64,000 nt of DNA, taken from Nocardia jinanensis (GTDB taxonomy: Bacteria > Actinomycetota > Actinomycetes > Mycobacteriales > Mycobacteriaceae). The stretch spans positions 372,001 through 436,000 of the forward strand of contig NZ_BMMH01000003.1 in the NCBI RefSeq assembly GCF_014645735.1. Reading direction: 5' to 3'. The notes beneath the pieces are model-generated. The model did no database searches, was not told where the DNA came from, and saw only the letters and a list, made by a program, of their open reading frames with translations. Position numbers and translations under genes: made by a program. Shown piece by piece: positions 25,648-33,136 of the stretch; the stretch's first letter is position 1, and every line of letters starts with the position of its first letter.

Positions 25648-25805
25648 CTCTCCGAGCCGACCCGCGCCCGCTCTCTCCGGGGGCGCAGGTCCTCCGGCGG
25701 GCGGCTGGCGAGATGAACTACGGAGGCAACAAGAATCAGGATTGCGAGCACTACCAATGCGGTAACCACGGCACGCACAGTAACGATCGCAAGATGGCGC
25801 CGCAT
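25635..25805 (-). CDS. Small single-pass membrane protein (56 residues)
   Basis: From ATG 25805 the minus strand reads MRRHLAIVTVRAVVTALVVL followed by more hydrophobic residues and a basic/acidic tail ending in ESYSD. One transmembrane helix spans residues ~5-32, with a cytoplasmic basic C-terminal part. Length and composition look coding, but I do not recognise a family. It overlaps the convergent Ddn-like gene tail-to-tail. Confidence 0.45.
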   Translation of the reverse strand: MRRHLAIVTVRAVVTALVVLAILILVASVVHLASRPPEDLRPRRERARVGSESYSD

Positions 25806-26167
25806 CCGAGAACGGTCTACGGCGTGTCCGGCGGATCCCGTTCAGCGAGCAGCGAATACGATCCATTTCGGTTTCTTCCGTCACATCACGCATCCGCCGA
25901 ATATTTTGGGGCCTACAGCGAATCCACTCGATACAGTGTGAAACCATTGAGTTTCAACATATACCAAATTGGTATAAATCGGACGCGCCGAAAACCTTCC
26001 GGGACATCCGGTTCGGCGGGCGAAGTCTCAGTCGGCAATCGACGGGGAGTGCACTCTCACAATCCGCTTCGGCTCATTCACTCGAAATGTTACACGCAAC
26101 TTCAGGTTACAGCCAACAGTCGGACGGTACCCGGACGGTGCGATTCGGGCGCTCACCGGCGGACCGG
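25806..26167. other. Relatively AT-rich intergenic stretch with one palindrome
   Basis: No gene is seen. Base composition falls well below the surrounding GC level at 25880-25980, where an 8-bp palindrome occurs. It lies between a small membrane gene and the Gly/Cys-rich gene, both on the minus strand, so it may hold the promoter for 25805. Confidence 0.5.
25960..25976. promoter_or_regulatory. Palindromic candidate operator TATACCAA-A-TTGGTATA
   Basis: The arms TATACCAA (25960-25967) and TTGGTATA (25969-25976) are perfect reverse complements with a 1-base centre, in an AT-rich pocket of a GC-rich genome. No regulator is adjacent. Confidence 0.45.
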
Positions 26168-26467
26168 TCAGCTACCGCCTCCTCCTCCACCGCCACAACC
26201 CCCTCCGCCGCCGCCTCCCCCACAACTGCTGCCGCCTCCGCCACAGCTACTACCGGACGAACCGCTGTCGCCGGAACCGCCACCGCCCGAACCACCGTCG
26301 GCGAACCAGACACCGCCGGACGAGGCGTATCCGCCTCGCCGCCGCGCCCGCGTCCGCGCACCGCCGCGCGGCGAACTCGTTTTGACGATCACCAGCACGA
26401 TCCCCACGACCACTGCGACGCAGCCCACCCCGAACGCCAGCAGAATGATCAACGGTGCCAGATCCAT
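26168..26467 (-). CDS. Small membrane protein with Gly/Cys-rich tail
   Basis: 99 residues: an N-terminal helix (MDLAPLIILLAFGVGCVAVV onward, residues 1-30), a basic stretch, then a tail that is almost only glycine, serine and cysteine with short runs such as SCGGGGSSCGGGG. The tail resembles the ends of actinobacterial TIGR04222-type membrane proteins, but the rest of that domain is absent. It is divergent from a GRDP-like gene; similar Gly/Cys-rich partners are known near that family. Confidence 0.6.
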   Translation of the reverse strand: MDLAPLIILLAFGVGCVAVVVGIVLVIVKTSSPRGGARTRARRRGGYASSGGVWFADGGSGGGGSGDSGSSGSSCGGGGSSCGGGGGGGGCGGGGGGGS

Positions 26468-26755
26468 TACTCAACGGTACCGGGGAGAACAATTTGACAC
26501 AGAGCGTTTTTCGCCGGAAACCGTCACATGGGCCACCTGGTCCGGCAGCGCGCTGCTCACCTTTTTCTTCCACATCCTCGGCACCGGCCCGCTCATCGCC
26601 GAACCCGCGATCCCGGTCGCCACCGCCTGCGCGGGAACAGGGCACGCATCTGCTCGCCGAGGGACCAGGGCGTGCCGGGAGGTGTCCTGCCCGTCCGCGG
26701 GCCGGAAGTTTGATGGATGAACACGCCCGGCGAGTGTGGGCGGAATAATGGCGAG

Positions 26756-27274
26756 GTGTTCACTTTCACCCGGCCCCGGCGCCACCGCGGTATCGACCCC
26801 GCCGCAGTGGAGCGCGCGGTCGGCGAACTCGAACTCCCCGAGGCCGTCTACAAGACCTGCCCTTGGGAACCGCGGGAACTCGTCGCCACCGGGCTGCGGC
26901 AATGGCTACGCTGCTGCGGTGCGGCGATGGCCGACGACCAGGTGATCGGGATGCCGTCACACGCGGTCGACGAGGCATGGCACGGCCTGATCCTGTGCAC
27001 CCGGCGGTACGGGCGGTTCTGCGAGAGCGCCTACGGGCGGTTCCTGCACCACTATCCGGACGGCGACGCTGCCACGCCGAGCACCGAGCAGGGCGATATG
27101 GCGGGCCGACTGGGCCGCACGGTCGTGGCCTGGTCGCTGGTGGCGCGGCCGGGTGAGGAGTGCGTGCTGTGGGATCTGGATTCCCGGCTGGGACTGGAGC
27201 GACCCTGGGGGATCCCCGCGGAGCGCGTGGCGGCAATCGAGGAAACTCTGCGGCGGCAAACCGTCGACCACTGA
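26756..27274 (+). CDS. Glycine-rich-domain-protein-like (GRDP-like) protein
   Basis: 172 residues from GTG 26756 (ATG 26717 is an in-frame alternative). The central segment MPSHAVDEAWHGLILCTRRYGRFCESAYGRFLHH matches the signature of the GRDP-like family (VDxxWHxxILxTRxYxxFC...FxHH), whose invariant W, H and C residues are all present. The function is unknown. It is divergent from the Gly/Cys-rich membrane protein, consistent with a functional pair. Confidence 0.7.
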   Translation: MFTFTRPRRHRGIDPAAVERAVGELELPEAVYKTCPWEPRELVATGLRQWLRCCGAAMADDQVIGMPSHAVDEAWHGLILCTRRYGRFCESAYGRFLHHYPDGDAATPSTEQGDMAGRLGRTVVAWSLVARPGEECVLWDLDSRLGLERPWGIPAERVAAIEETLRRQTVDH

Positions 27275-27355
27275 GCGGCTACCCATTCGCTATATATTCA
27301 CTAATCGGGCAATCCGGATGAACCCGACGGACTCTGCTGCGGTATCTTCGGCTGG

Positions 27356-28075
27356 GTGAGTTACTCAGCCGTCGCAGCGGCCACCACCGAACTTGCCCTG
27401 ATGCCGGGTTTTCTGGACCCGGTGAATCTGCTCAACTCCTTCGGCACCTGGGTGCTACTGGGCCTGCTCGTCGTGGTGTTCATCGAGTCGGGCCTGTTGT
27501 TCCCGCTACTGCCCGGTGATTCGCTGCTGTTCACGGCGGGGCTCATCGCGGCCTCGAAATCGGCGGAAATCGAGCCCTTCGCACCGATCGGGGTGCTACT
27601 GGTGCTGATCCCGCTGGCGGCCATCGCGGGCGATCAGGTGGGGTACCTGATCGGCACCAAGGGCGGGACAGCGTTGTTCAAGAACGACGACGCGAAGATC
27701 TTGAAGAAGTCCTATATCGACGAATCACACGCGTTCTTCGAGAAGCACGGGCCGATCACCATCGTGCTGGCTCGGTTCGTACCGATCGTGCGGACCTACG
27801 CGCCGCTGGTGGCGGGCGCGGCCAAGATGAAGTACTCGGTGTTCCTCACCTACAACGTCGTCGGCGGTGTGCTCTGGGGCGCGGGGGTCACGATGCTGGG
27901 CTTCCTGCTCGGCCAGATCGCGATCGTGCGCGACAATGTCGACCTGATCTTCCTGCTCATCGTGGCCGTCTCGGTACTGCCGATCGTGTGGGAGGTCGTC
28001 AAGCGCTATCGGTCCGGCCGCGGGAAGTCCCCGGCCGTGGGCGACGACGAACCGGCCGACCACCCGGCCGCCTGA
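27356..28075 (+). CDS. DedA family membrane protein
   Basis: 239 residues from GTG 27356. Family marks are FIESGLLFPLLPGDSLLFTAGL, then GDQVGYLIGTKGG, FFEKHGPITIVLARFVPIVRTYAPLVAGAAKM and a YNVVGGVLWGAG segment: the acidic residue and the FxRxxPxxR-type motif of DedA proteins are intact. DedA proteins are membrane-embedded and implicated in lipid flipping and envelope homeostasis. It is convergent with the aldehyde dehydrogenase gene. Confidence 0.9.
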   Translation: MSYSAVAAATTELALMPGFLDPVNLLNSFGTWVLLGLLVVVFIESGLLFPLLPGDSLLFTAGLIAASKSAEIEPFAPIGVLLVLIPLAAIAGDQVGYLIGTKGGTALFKNDDAKILKKSYIDESHAFFEKHGPITIVLARFVPIVRTYAPLVAGAAKMKYSVFLTYNVVGGVLWGAGVTMLGFLLGQIAIVRDNVDLIFLLIVAVSVLPIVWEVVKRYRSGRGKSPAVGDDEPADHPAA

Positions 28076-28099
28076 CGGTGCGGGCGGCCGGGGCACCGG

Positions 28100-29635
28100 T
28101 CAGCGCACCAGCCGGCGCAGGATCTTGTTACCGAACAGGGTACCGATGGTCTTCTCCAGCGTGGCGGCGGTGGCCTCGCTGTAGGGGTACCAGATGTTCT
28201 CCTTCTTCAGGCCCCAGCGGTCCAGCAGTACCGGCTGCGGGTGGGCGAAGCCGCGCAGCGCGTCGCGCCCGTTGACCAGCCCCAGTCCGCTGTCCTTGCG
28301 GCCGCCGAAGGGCGCCTCGGCGACGCCGTAGATCACCGACGCGTCGTTCTGTACGACCGACCCGGTTTTCAGCTGTTTGGCCAGCCGCAGAACCTTGGCC
28401 TTGTCCTTGGTGAACACGCTGCCACTGAGGCCGTACTGGCAGTCGTTGGCCATTCTCACGGCCTCTTCCTCGTCCCGGACGCGCATGATCGCGACGATCG
28501 GGCCGAAGGTCTCCTGCTGCATGATGTCCATATCGTGGGTGACGTCCACGACGACCGTCGGCTTGAAGAACACGCCCTCGGCGGTATCGGATTCGCCGCC
28601 GAGCAGGATGGTGGCACCCTTGGCCTTGGCGTCCTCGACATGCTTCTCGACGATCTCGAGCTGCCGGTCCCAGAACAGCGGGCCGACATCCTTGCCGACG
28701 GCACCATAGGTGACCTCGGCGGCACGTTTGCGCACCTCTTCGATGAACCGGTCGGCGATGCTCTCGACCACGTAGATCCGCTCGACCCCGACACAGACCT
28801 GACCGGTGTTGAACATCGACAGGTACACCGCGCCGAGCGAGGCCCGATCGAGGTCGGCGTCGGCGCAGACGATCATCGCGTCCTTGCCGCCGAGTTCGAG
28901 GGTGACGGGGATCAACCGGCTCGCGCAGGCGGCGGCGATCTTCTTGCCGGTGGCGACACTGCCGGTGAACGAGATCTTGTCGATATCCCCGTCGACCAGC
29001 GCCGCGCCGGTTTCGCCGTCGCCGTGCACGACCTGCAGGACATCCGCGGGGACACCTGCCTCGTGCAGCACCTTGACCGCCCATTCACCCGAATGCGGGG
29101 TGACCTCGGACGGTTTGAGGACCACCGAGTTACCGGCCAGCAGGGCCTGTGCGATCGGGTTCAGCGAGAGGATGAACGGGCCGTTCCACGGCGTGATCAC
29201 CCCGACCACACCGAGCGGCTGATAGTTGATGACGAGTTTCTTCAGCGGCAGCATGTAGCCGTGCAGGCGGCGCTTCTCGTCGGCGAGGTCCTTGGGTGCG
29301 CGGCCGCTCCAGTAGTTCAGGAAGTCGCAGGCCGGCACCATTTCCACGGCCAGCGCCTCGACCCGGGGTTTACCGGTCTCCTGCATCACCGTTTCGACGA
29401 TCTCGTCGCGGCGGGCCAGCAGTACCGATACCGCGTCGCGAATGATCGCGGCACGCTCGGCGATCGGCCGGGCGGCCCAGCCGGGCTGCGCGGCGCGCGC
29501 CGTGGCCAGCACCGCGGCCACATCGTCGGCCGTGCTCACCTCGATCTCGCCGACGCGTTCACGAGTAGCGGGGCTGCGCAGCTCGAGCCGCCGGCGTCCC
29601 TCGGCGGTCGGCTCCAGCTGTTCAACGATGGCCAT
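28100..29635 (-). CDS. Aldehyde dehydrogenase (succinic-semialdehyde dehydrogenase-like), KstR-boxed
   Basis: A 511-residue NAD(P)-dependent aldehyde dehydrogenase: GVITPWNGPF (residues ~145-154), cofactor loop SFTGSVATGK (222-231), general base E247 in LELGG and nucleophile C281 in NTGQVCVG. The C-terminus ENIWYPYSEATAA is typical of the actinobacterial group annotated as GabD2-like. A sequence fitting the KstR consensus lies 26 bases upstream of ATG 29635, and a DUF35/thiolase operon is divergent, so I infer oxidation of an aldehyde in steroid or sterol side-chain degradation. Confidence 0.85.
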   Translation of the reverse strand: MAIVEQLEPTAEGRRRLELRSPATRERVGEIEVSTADDVAAVLATARAAQPGWAARPIAERAAIIRDAVSVLLARRDEIVETVMQETGKPRVEALAVEMVPACDFLNYWSGRAPKDLADEKRRLHGYMLPLKKLVINYQPLGVVGVITPWNGPFILSLNPIAQALLAGNSVVLKPSEVTPHSGEWAVKVLHEAGVPADVLQVVHGDGETGAALVDGDIDKISFTGSVATGKKIAAACASRLIPVTLELGGKDAMIVCADADLDRASLGAVYLSMFNTGQVCVGVERIYVVESIADRFIEEVRKRAAEVTYGAVGKDVGPLFWDRQLEIVEKHVEDAKAKGATILLGGESDTAEGVFFKPTVVVDVTHDMDIMQQETFGPIVAIMRVRDEEEAVRMANDCQYGLSGSVFTKDKAKVLRLAKQLKTGSVVQNDASVIYGVAEAPFGGRKDSGLGLVNGRDALRGFAHPQPVLLDRWGLKKENIWYPYSEATAATLEKTIGTLFGNKILRRLVR

Positions 29636-29660
29636 GGTGATCTCTCCTCACCGGAGGAAT

Positions 29661-29674
29661 TGGAACAGGTTCTA
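29661..29674. promoter_or_regulatory. KstR-type operator
   Basis: TGGAACAGGTTCTA fits the KstR consensus TnnAACnnGTTnnA exactly. It lies in the 219-bp gap between the divergent aldehyde dehydrogenase and thiolase operon. Read toward the dehydrogenase gene, it continues an AAAGTAGAAC stretch also found at the second KstR-type box (43648), perhaps the -10 region. Confidence 0.7.
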
Positions 29675-29765
29675 CTTTAATCCGGAGCTTACGTCATGCC
29701 CGCGGGCAACGCACCAAGGATCGCCCCGACGCTCCGGACTTCCTACGATGGATCTATCGAACGAT

Positions 29766-29781
29766 TCAATCAAGTGATTGA
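29766..29781. promoter_or_regulatory. Candidate TetR operator TCAATCA-AG-TGATTGA
   Basis: Perfect 7-bp arms around AG, 73 bases before the DUF35/thiolase operon. The same core occurs upstream of the TetR gene at 62087. The TetR gene at 34343 closes this operon and has a similar recognition-helix region, so it is the likely binder (inference). Confidence 0.5.
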
Positions 29782-29854
29782 CACAGGCCGCTGAGGGGGA
29801 CACGATCGAAACGCGGTCCAGTGCCGGACCGCGCACCCGATCGGCAGGAGACCG

Positions 29855-30313
29855 ATGACAGCCGAGCCCTCGGACGCGAGCCTCACCGCGCCCTACAGCA
29901 TCGAATTCCCGTACAACAGAACTGTCGGCGAGAAGATCGGTACGTTCCTCGGCGGTCTGCGCGACGGTGAGCTGTACGGGGTGCGCACCGCCTCCGGTGC
30001 GGCGCTCTGCCCCGCCCTCGAGTTCGATCCGGCCACCGCCGCCCCCACCGGTGAATTGGTCCGGCTGACGCCTTCGGGCACCGTCACGAACTGGACCTGG
30101 GTTCCCACCCGGCCGGGCGACGATATCGAGGCCGACCATTTCGCCTGGGCGCTGATCGCCATCGACGGCACCGAGGGCGCGCTGTTCCATGCCGTCGATA
30201 CCGGCGGCGACCCGTCCCGCCTCACCGCGGGCCTGCGGGTGGCACCCCGCTGGCGTGCCGAACGGGTGGGCAGTATCCGCGATATCGTCTGCTTCGAACC
30301 GGTGGAGGCGTGA
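29855..30313 (+). CDS. DUF35/OB-fold protein lacking the zinc ribbon (thiolase accessory)
   Basis: A 152-residue protein. It resembles the OB-fold half of DUF35/ChsH-type partner proteins (FPYNRTVGEKIGTFLGGLRDGELYGVR, then CPALEFDPATAAPTGELVRL), but the paired CxxC zinc knuckles are not intact. It is the first gene of a KstR-linked operon and overlaps the zinc-ribbon DUF35 gene (TGATG). DUF35 proteins are known to form complexes with lipid-transfer-protein-type thiolases or hydratases in steroid side-chain degradation; I infer a scaffold role. Confidence 0.65.
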   Translation: MTAEPSDASLTAPYSIEFPYNRTVGEKIGTFLGGLRDGELYGVRTASGAALCPALEFDPATAAPTGELVRLTPSGTVTNWTWVPTRPGDDIEADHFAWALIAIDGTEGALFHAVDTGGDPSRLTAGLRVAPRWRAERVGSIRDIVCFEPVEA

Positions 30314-30786
30314 TGAGCGGCCTGCCCACCCCCGTGGAATCGTTCACCAGCCCGCACAAGGTGGATTACACCTTCGTCGCCGGAACCGGCCGGTCGGCGT
30401 TCCTGCGCGGGCTGAAGAGGCGTCGGCTGCTGGCCCGGCGCTGCCCGGCCTGCGACCGCGTCTATCTGCCCGCACCGGAGTTCTGCTCCCGCTGCCTCGC
30501 CGAACTCTGCGCACCGTTCGAACTCGGCGGCACCGGCGTGGTGAAAACGTTCTGCGTGGTGAACTTTCCGTTCCCCGGCCAGATGATCGACCCGCCGTAC
30601 CTGGTCGCCTACATCCAGGTGGACGGCGCGGACACCACGCTCATGCACCTGGTTCGTGATGTCGAACCGGCCGATGTGCATATCGGCCTGCGGGTGGAAC
30701 CGGTGTGGTGCGCCGAAGAGGACCTGGACACATCCATGAACAGCATCCGCTACTACCGGCCGGTCGCAGGAGGTTCCGATGCGTGA
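30313..30786 (+). CDS. Zn-ribbon/OB-fold DUF35 protein
   Basis: 157 residues from ATG 30313. The zinc ribbon is complete: CPACDRVYLPAPEFCSRC gives two CxxC pairs around residues 45-62. The OB-fold half follows (GVVKTFCVVNFPFPGQ, then PYLVAYIQVDGADTTLMHLV). Such proteins bind the thiolase-like subunits encoded next to them. The gene overlaps both neighbours: by one base upstream and 8 bases downstream. Context and the KstR-type box point to steroid metabolism. Confidence 0.78.
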   Translation: MSGLPTPVESFTSPHKVDYTFVAGTGRSAFLRGLKRRRLLARRCPACDRVYLPAPEFCSRCLAELCAPFELGGTGVVKTFCVVNFPFPGQMIDPPYLVAYIQVDGADTTLMHLVRDVEPADVHIGLRVEPVWCAEEDLDTSMNSIRYYRPVAGGSDA

Positions 30787-31849
30787 TATCGCGGTGGTGG
30801 CATTCGCGCAGTCGCCGGGGACATCGGCCGACCGGCAGGACGATATGGCCGAGATCCTGCTGCCGGTCATGCGCGAAGCACTCGGAACGGCGGGTATAGA
30901 TCGCAGCGAGGTCGATTTCTGGGCCTCGGGCAGCCACGATTTCCACGAGGGCCGGACCTTCGCCTACATCGAATCGCTCGACGCGGTGGGCGCGTGGCCG
31001 CCGATCTCGGAATCACATGTCGAGATGGACGCGGCCTGGGCCGCCTACGAGGCGTGGTCGTGGCTGCAGCTCGGCGAGGGCGAGATCGCGGTGGTCTACG
31101 GCGTCGGACGCGGATCGCTGGCCGACGATCTCGATCAGGTGACCGCCACCCAGCTCGACCCCTACTTCCTGGCCCCACTGCGGCCGCATCAGGACGCGCT
31201 CGCCGCCCTCCAGGCACAGGCGCTGGTCGCCGCCGGGGCGCTCGACGAGAAGCAGATGGCCGAGGTGGTGGTCCGGGCCCGGGCCGCCGCGGTGGGCAAT
31301 CCGGGCGCACAGGTGTCCGGGGAGGTCACGGTCGACGAGCTACTGGCCGCCCCGTATCTGGCGTCACCGCTACGCGAACACGATCGCGGACCGATCGGCG
31401 ATGCCGCCGCGGTGATCGTGCTCGCGGCCGGTGATACCGCGCGCCGGTTGGCGCGGCGCCCGGCTTGGCTGCGCGGCGCCGACCATCGGATGGATTCGCA
31501 CTATCCGGGCACCCGCGATCTGACCCGGGTCGACACGGTGACACTGGCGGCGGAAAAAGCGGCCGTTCAGGCAGGTTTCACGGCCCGCGAGGTCCAGATC
31601 GCCGAACTGCACACCGAGTACAGCTACCAGGAACCACTACTGGCACAGGCACTCGAATTGTCCGGAGCCATCGTCAATCCCAGCGGTGGGCCGCTGGTCG
31701 CCCGGCCCACGACCGCCACCGGCCTGATCCGGATCGGTGCCGCGGCACAGCACATCCTGACCGGTCGCGCGGACCGCACGCTGGCGCACGCCACCAGCGG
31801 GCCCGCGCTCCAGCAGAACATGATCTGCCTATTGGAGGGAGACCGGTGA
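30779..31849 (+). CDS. Thiolase-fold protein without the canonical cysteine (Ltp4-like)
   Basis: A 356-residue thiolase-superfamily protein. The N-terminal strand IAVVAFAQSP, LAAEKAAVQAGFTAREVQIAELHTEYSYQE and NPSGGPLVARPTTATGLIRI are family-like, but where active thiolases have NxxCxSG it reads SESHVEMDAAWAAYEAW, with no cysteine, and the final CxG loop is also altered. In mycobacterial steroid clusters such paired thiolase-like lipid transfer proteins sit with DUF35 partners. I infer a non-catalytic or retro-aldol-type role in complex with the upstream proteins. Confidence 0.7.
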   Translation: MRDIAVVAFAQSPGTSADRQDDMAEILLPVMREALGTAGIDRSEVDFWASGSHDFHEGRTFAYIESLDAVGAWPPISESHVEMDAAWAAYEAWSWLQLGEGEIAVVYGVGRGSLADDLDQVTATQLDPYFLAPLRPHQDALAALQAQALVAAGALDEKQMAEVVVRARAAAVGNPGAQVSGEVTVDELLAAPYLASPLREHDRGPIGDAAAVIVLAAGDTARRLARRPAWLRGADHRMDSHYPGTRDLTRVDTVTLAAEKAAVQAGFTAREVQIAELHTEYSYQEPLLAQALELSGAIVNPSGGPLVARPTTATGLIRIGAAAQHILTGRADRTLAHATSGPALQQNMICLLEGDR

Positions 31850-33000
31850 AACTCGCGGTCGTCGGAATCGGACAGAGCAAACAGGCAAAGAAGCGCAAGG
31901 TCACCATTGGTGCGATGGTGCGCGAAGCCGTCGACGAGGCAATGGCCGACGCCGAACTGGAATTCGGTGATATCGACGCGATCGTGCTGTCGAAGACCCC
32001 CGACCTGTTCGACGGCGTGATGAACCCCGAGCTGTATCTGGCCGACGCCATGGGTGCGCGCGGACTGCCGGTGACCCGGGTGTTCACCGGCGGCAGTGTC
32101 GGTGGGCACGCCGCGATCTACGGCGCCCACCTGGTACAGGCCGGGCTGGCGCGGCGGGTGCTGGTGGTCGCGTACTCGAAGGAGTCCGAGGGTGATTTCA
32201 CCTGGGCGCTCTCACGGGGACTGCCGTTCAGCGCACAGCTGGGCGCCGGCGCGGGTGCGCATTTCGCGCCGGTGATCCGGGAATACATCCGCCGCTCCGA
32301 AGCGCCCGAGCACATCGGCTGGCAGATCGCGGTGAACCACCGGCTCAATGCCACCCGCAACCCGTACGCGCATCTACAACTGCCGGATATCACCGTCGAG
32401 CAGGTGCGCGAATCCCGGATGCTGTGGGATCCGATCCGTTTCCTGGAATCGTGCCCGTCCTCCGACGGTTCGTGCGCGGTGGTGATCACCGGCGAGGACG
32501 ACGCGAACCACACCGGCCGGCCCCCGGCCTGGATCCACGGTATGGCGTGGCGCACCGAGACCGGGCATTTCGCGGGACGCGACGAAGTGAACCCCGAGGC
32601 CGGACGGCAGTGCGCCGCCGAGGCCTACCGGCAGGCCGGTATCACCGATCCGGCCGGCGAGATCGATACCGCCGAGCTCTACATCCCCTACAGCTGGTTC
32701 GAACCGATCTGGCTGGAGAACGTGGGTCTGGCCGAGGTCGGCTCGGGCTGGAAGGTGGTGGATTCGGGCCGCACCGCCTTCGGCGGAGATCTTCCGATCA
32801 ACCCCTCCGGAGGTGTGCTATCCGGAAACCCAACGGGCGCAACGGGTCTGCTGCGGTTCGCGGAGGCGGCCATGCAGGTGCGGGGCACCGCGGGCGAGCA
32901 TCAGGTCCCGGACGCGCGCCGGGCCATCGGGCACGCCATGGGCGGGGCCGCGCAGTTCCACGCACTGTGGGTGGTCGGGTCCGAACCACCGGAGTCCTGA
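31846..33000 (+). CDS. Thiolase-fold lipid-transfer-type protein (Ltp3-like)
   Basis: 384 residues from GTG 31846, overlapping the previous stop (GTGA). Thiolase-family features: MVREAVDEAMADAELEFGDIDAIVLS, VTRVFTGGSVGGHAAIYGAHLV in the position of the active-site helix but with no cysteine, and a C-terminal GGDLPINPSGGVLSGNPTGATGLLRFAEA with the G-N-P replacing the usual G-H-P. It is coupled downstream to two 22-codon mini-ORFs. Probably the partner of the gene at 30779. Confidence 0.72.
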   Translation: MKLAVVGIGQSKQAKKRKVTIGAMVREAVDEAMADAELEFGDIDAIVLSKTPDLFDGVMNPELYLADAMGARGLPVTRVFTGGSVGGHAAIYGAHLVQAGLARRVLVVAYSKESEGDFTWALSRGLPFSAQLGAGAGAHFAPVIREYIRRSEAPEHIGWQIAVNHRLNATRNPYAHLQLPDITVEQVRESRMLWDPIRFLESCPSSDGSCAVVITGEDDANHTGRPPAWIHGMAWRTETGHFAGRDEVNPEAGRQCAAEAYRQAGITDPAGEIDTAELYIPYSWFEPIWLENVGLAEVGSGWKVVDSGRTAFGGDLPINPSGGVLSGNPTGATGLLRFAEAAMQVRGTAGEHQVPDARRAIGHAMGGAAQFHALWVVGSEPPES

Positions 33001-33068
33001 TGCGATACCTCCGCCGACGCCGCGGCCTCCGCGGACCGCACGCAACAGATTCGAAGGAGAGACCCTGA
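33000..33068 (+). CDS. Mini-ORF 1 within MIRU-like unit
   Basis: MRYLRRRRGLRGPHATDSKE plus two residues, then stop. Its ATG overlaps the upstream stop (TGATG) and its stop overlaps the next ATG (TGATG). AAGGAGA precedes the end, placing a Shine-Dalgarno for the next frame. It may be a translational-coupling device rather than a functional peptide. Confidence 0.4.
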   Translation: MRYLRRRRGLRGPHATDSKERP

Positions 33069-33136
33069 TGCGATATCTCCGCCTTCGCTGCGGCCTCCGC
33101 AGATCACAGGTATCAGCTTCTAAGGAGAGCTTATGA
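33001..33136 (+). repeat. Two tandem 68-bp MIRU-like units
   Basis: Unit 1 is 33001-33068 and unit 2 is 33069-33136. Both contain TGCGATAYCTCCGCC near the start, a GCGGCCTCCGC core and AAGGAGAG near the end. A 6-bp stem with CCT loop is present in each: CCGCGG/CCGCGG at 33020-33034 and CTGCGG/CCGCAG at 33088-33102; the second base pair differs by a compensatory C-G to T-A change. The organisation (tandem intercistronic units with small ORFs overlapping the flanking genes) is that described for mycobacterial MIRUs. Confidence 0.75.
33068..33136 (+). CDS. Mini-ORF 2 within MIRU-like unit
   Basis: MRYLRLRCGLRRSQVSASKE plus two residues, then stop. It starts on the stop of mini-ORF 1 and ends overlapping the ATG of the downstream thiolase (33133). 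TAAGGAGAG lies just before that ATG. Sequence similarity to mini-ORF 1 follows from the DNA repeat. Confidence 0.4.
   Translation: MRYLRLRCGLRRSQVSASKESL

Noticed and set aside
28241..29680. A 479-residue plus-strand frame opposite the aldehyde dehydrogenase
   Set aside because: Antisense shadow of an intact enzyme with catalytic residues on the minus strand.
30779..33000. Calling the two thiolase-fold proteins active acetyl-CoA acetyltransferases
   Set aside because: The cysteine position is not conserved in either, so only the protein at 33133 is named as a catalytic thiolase.
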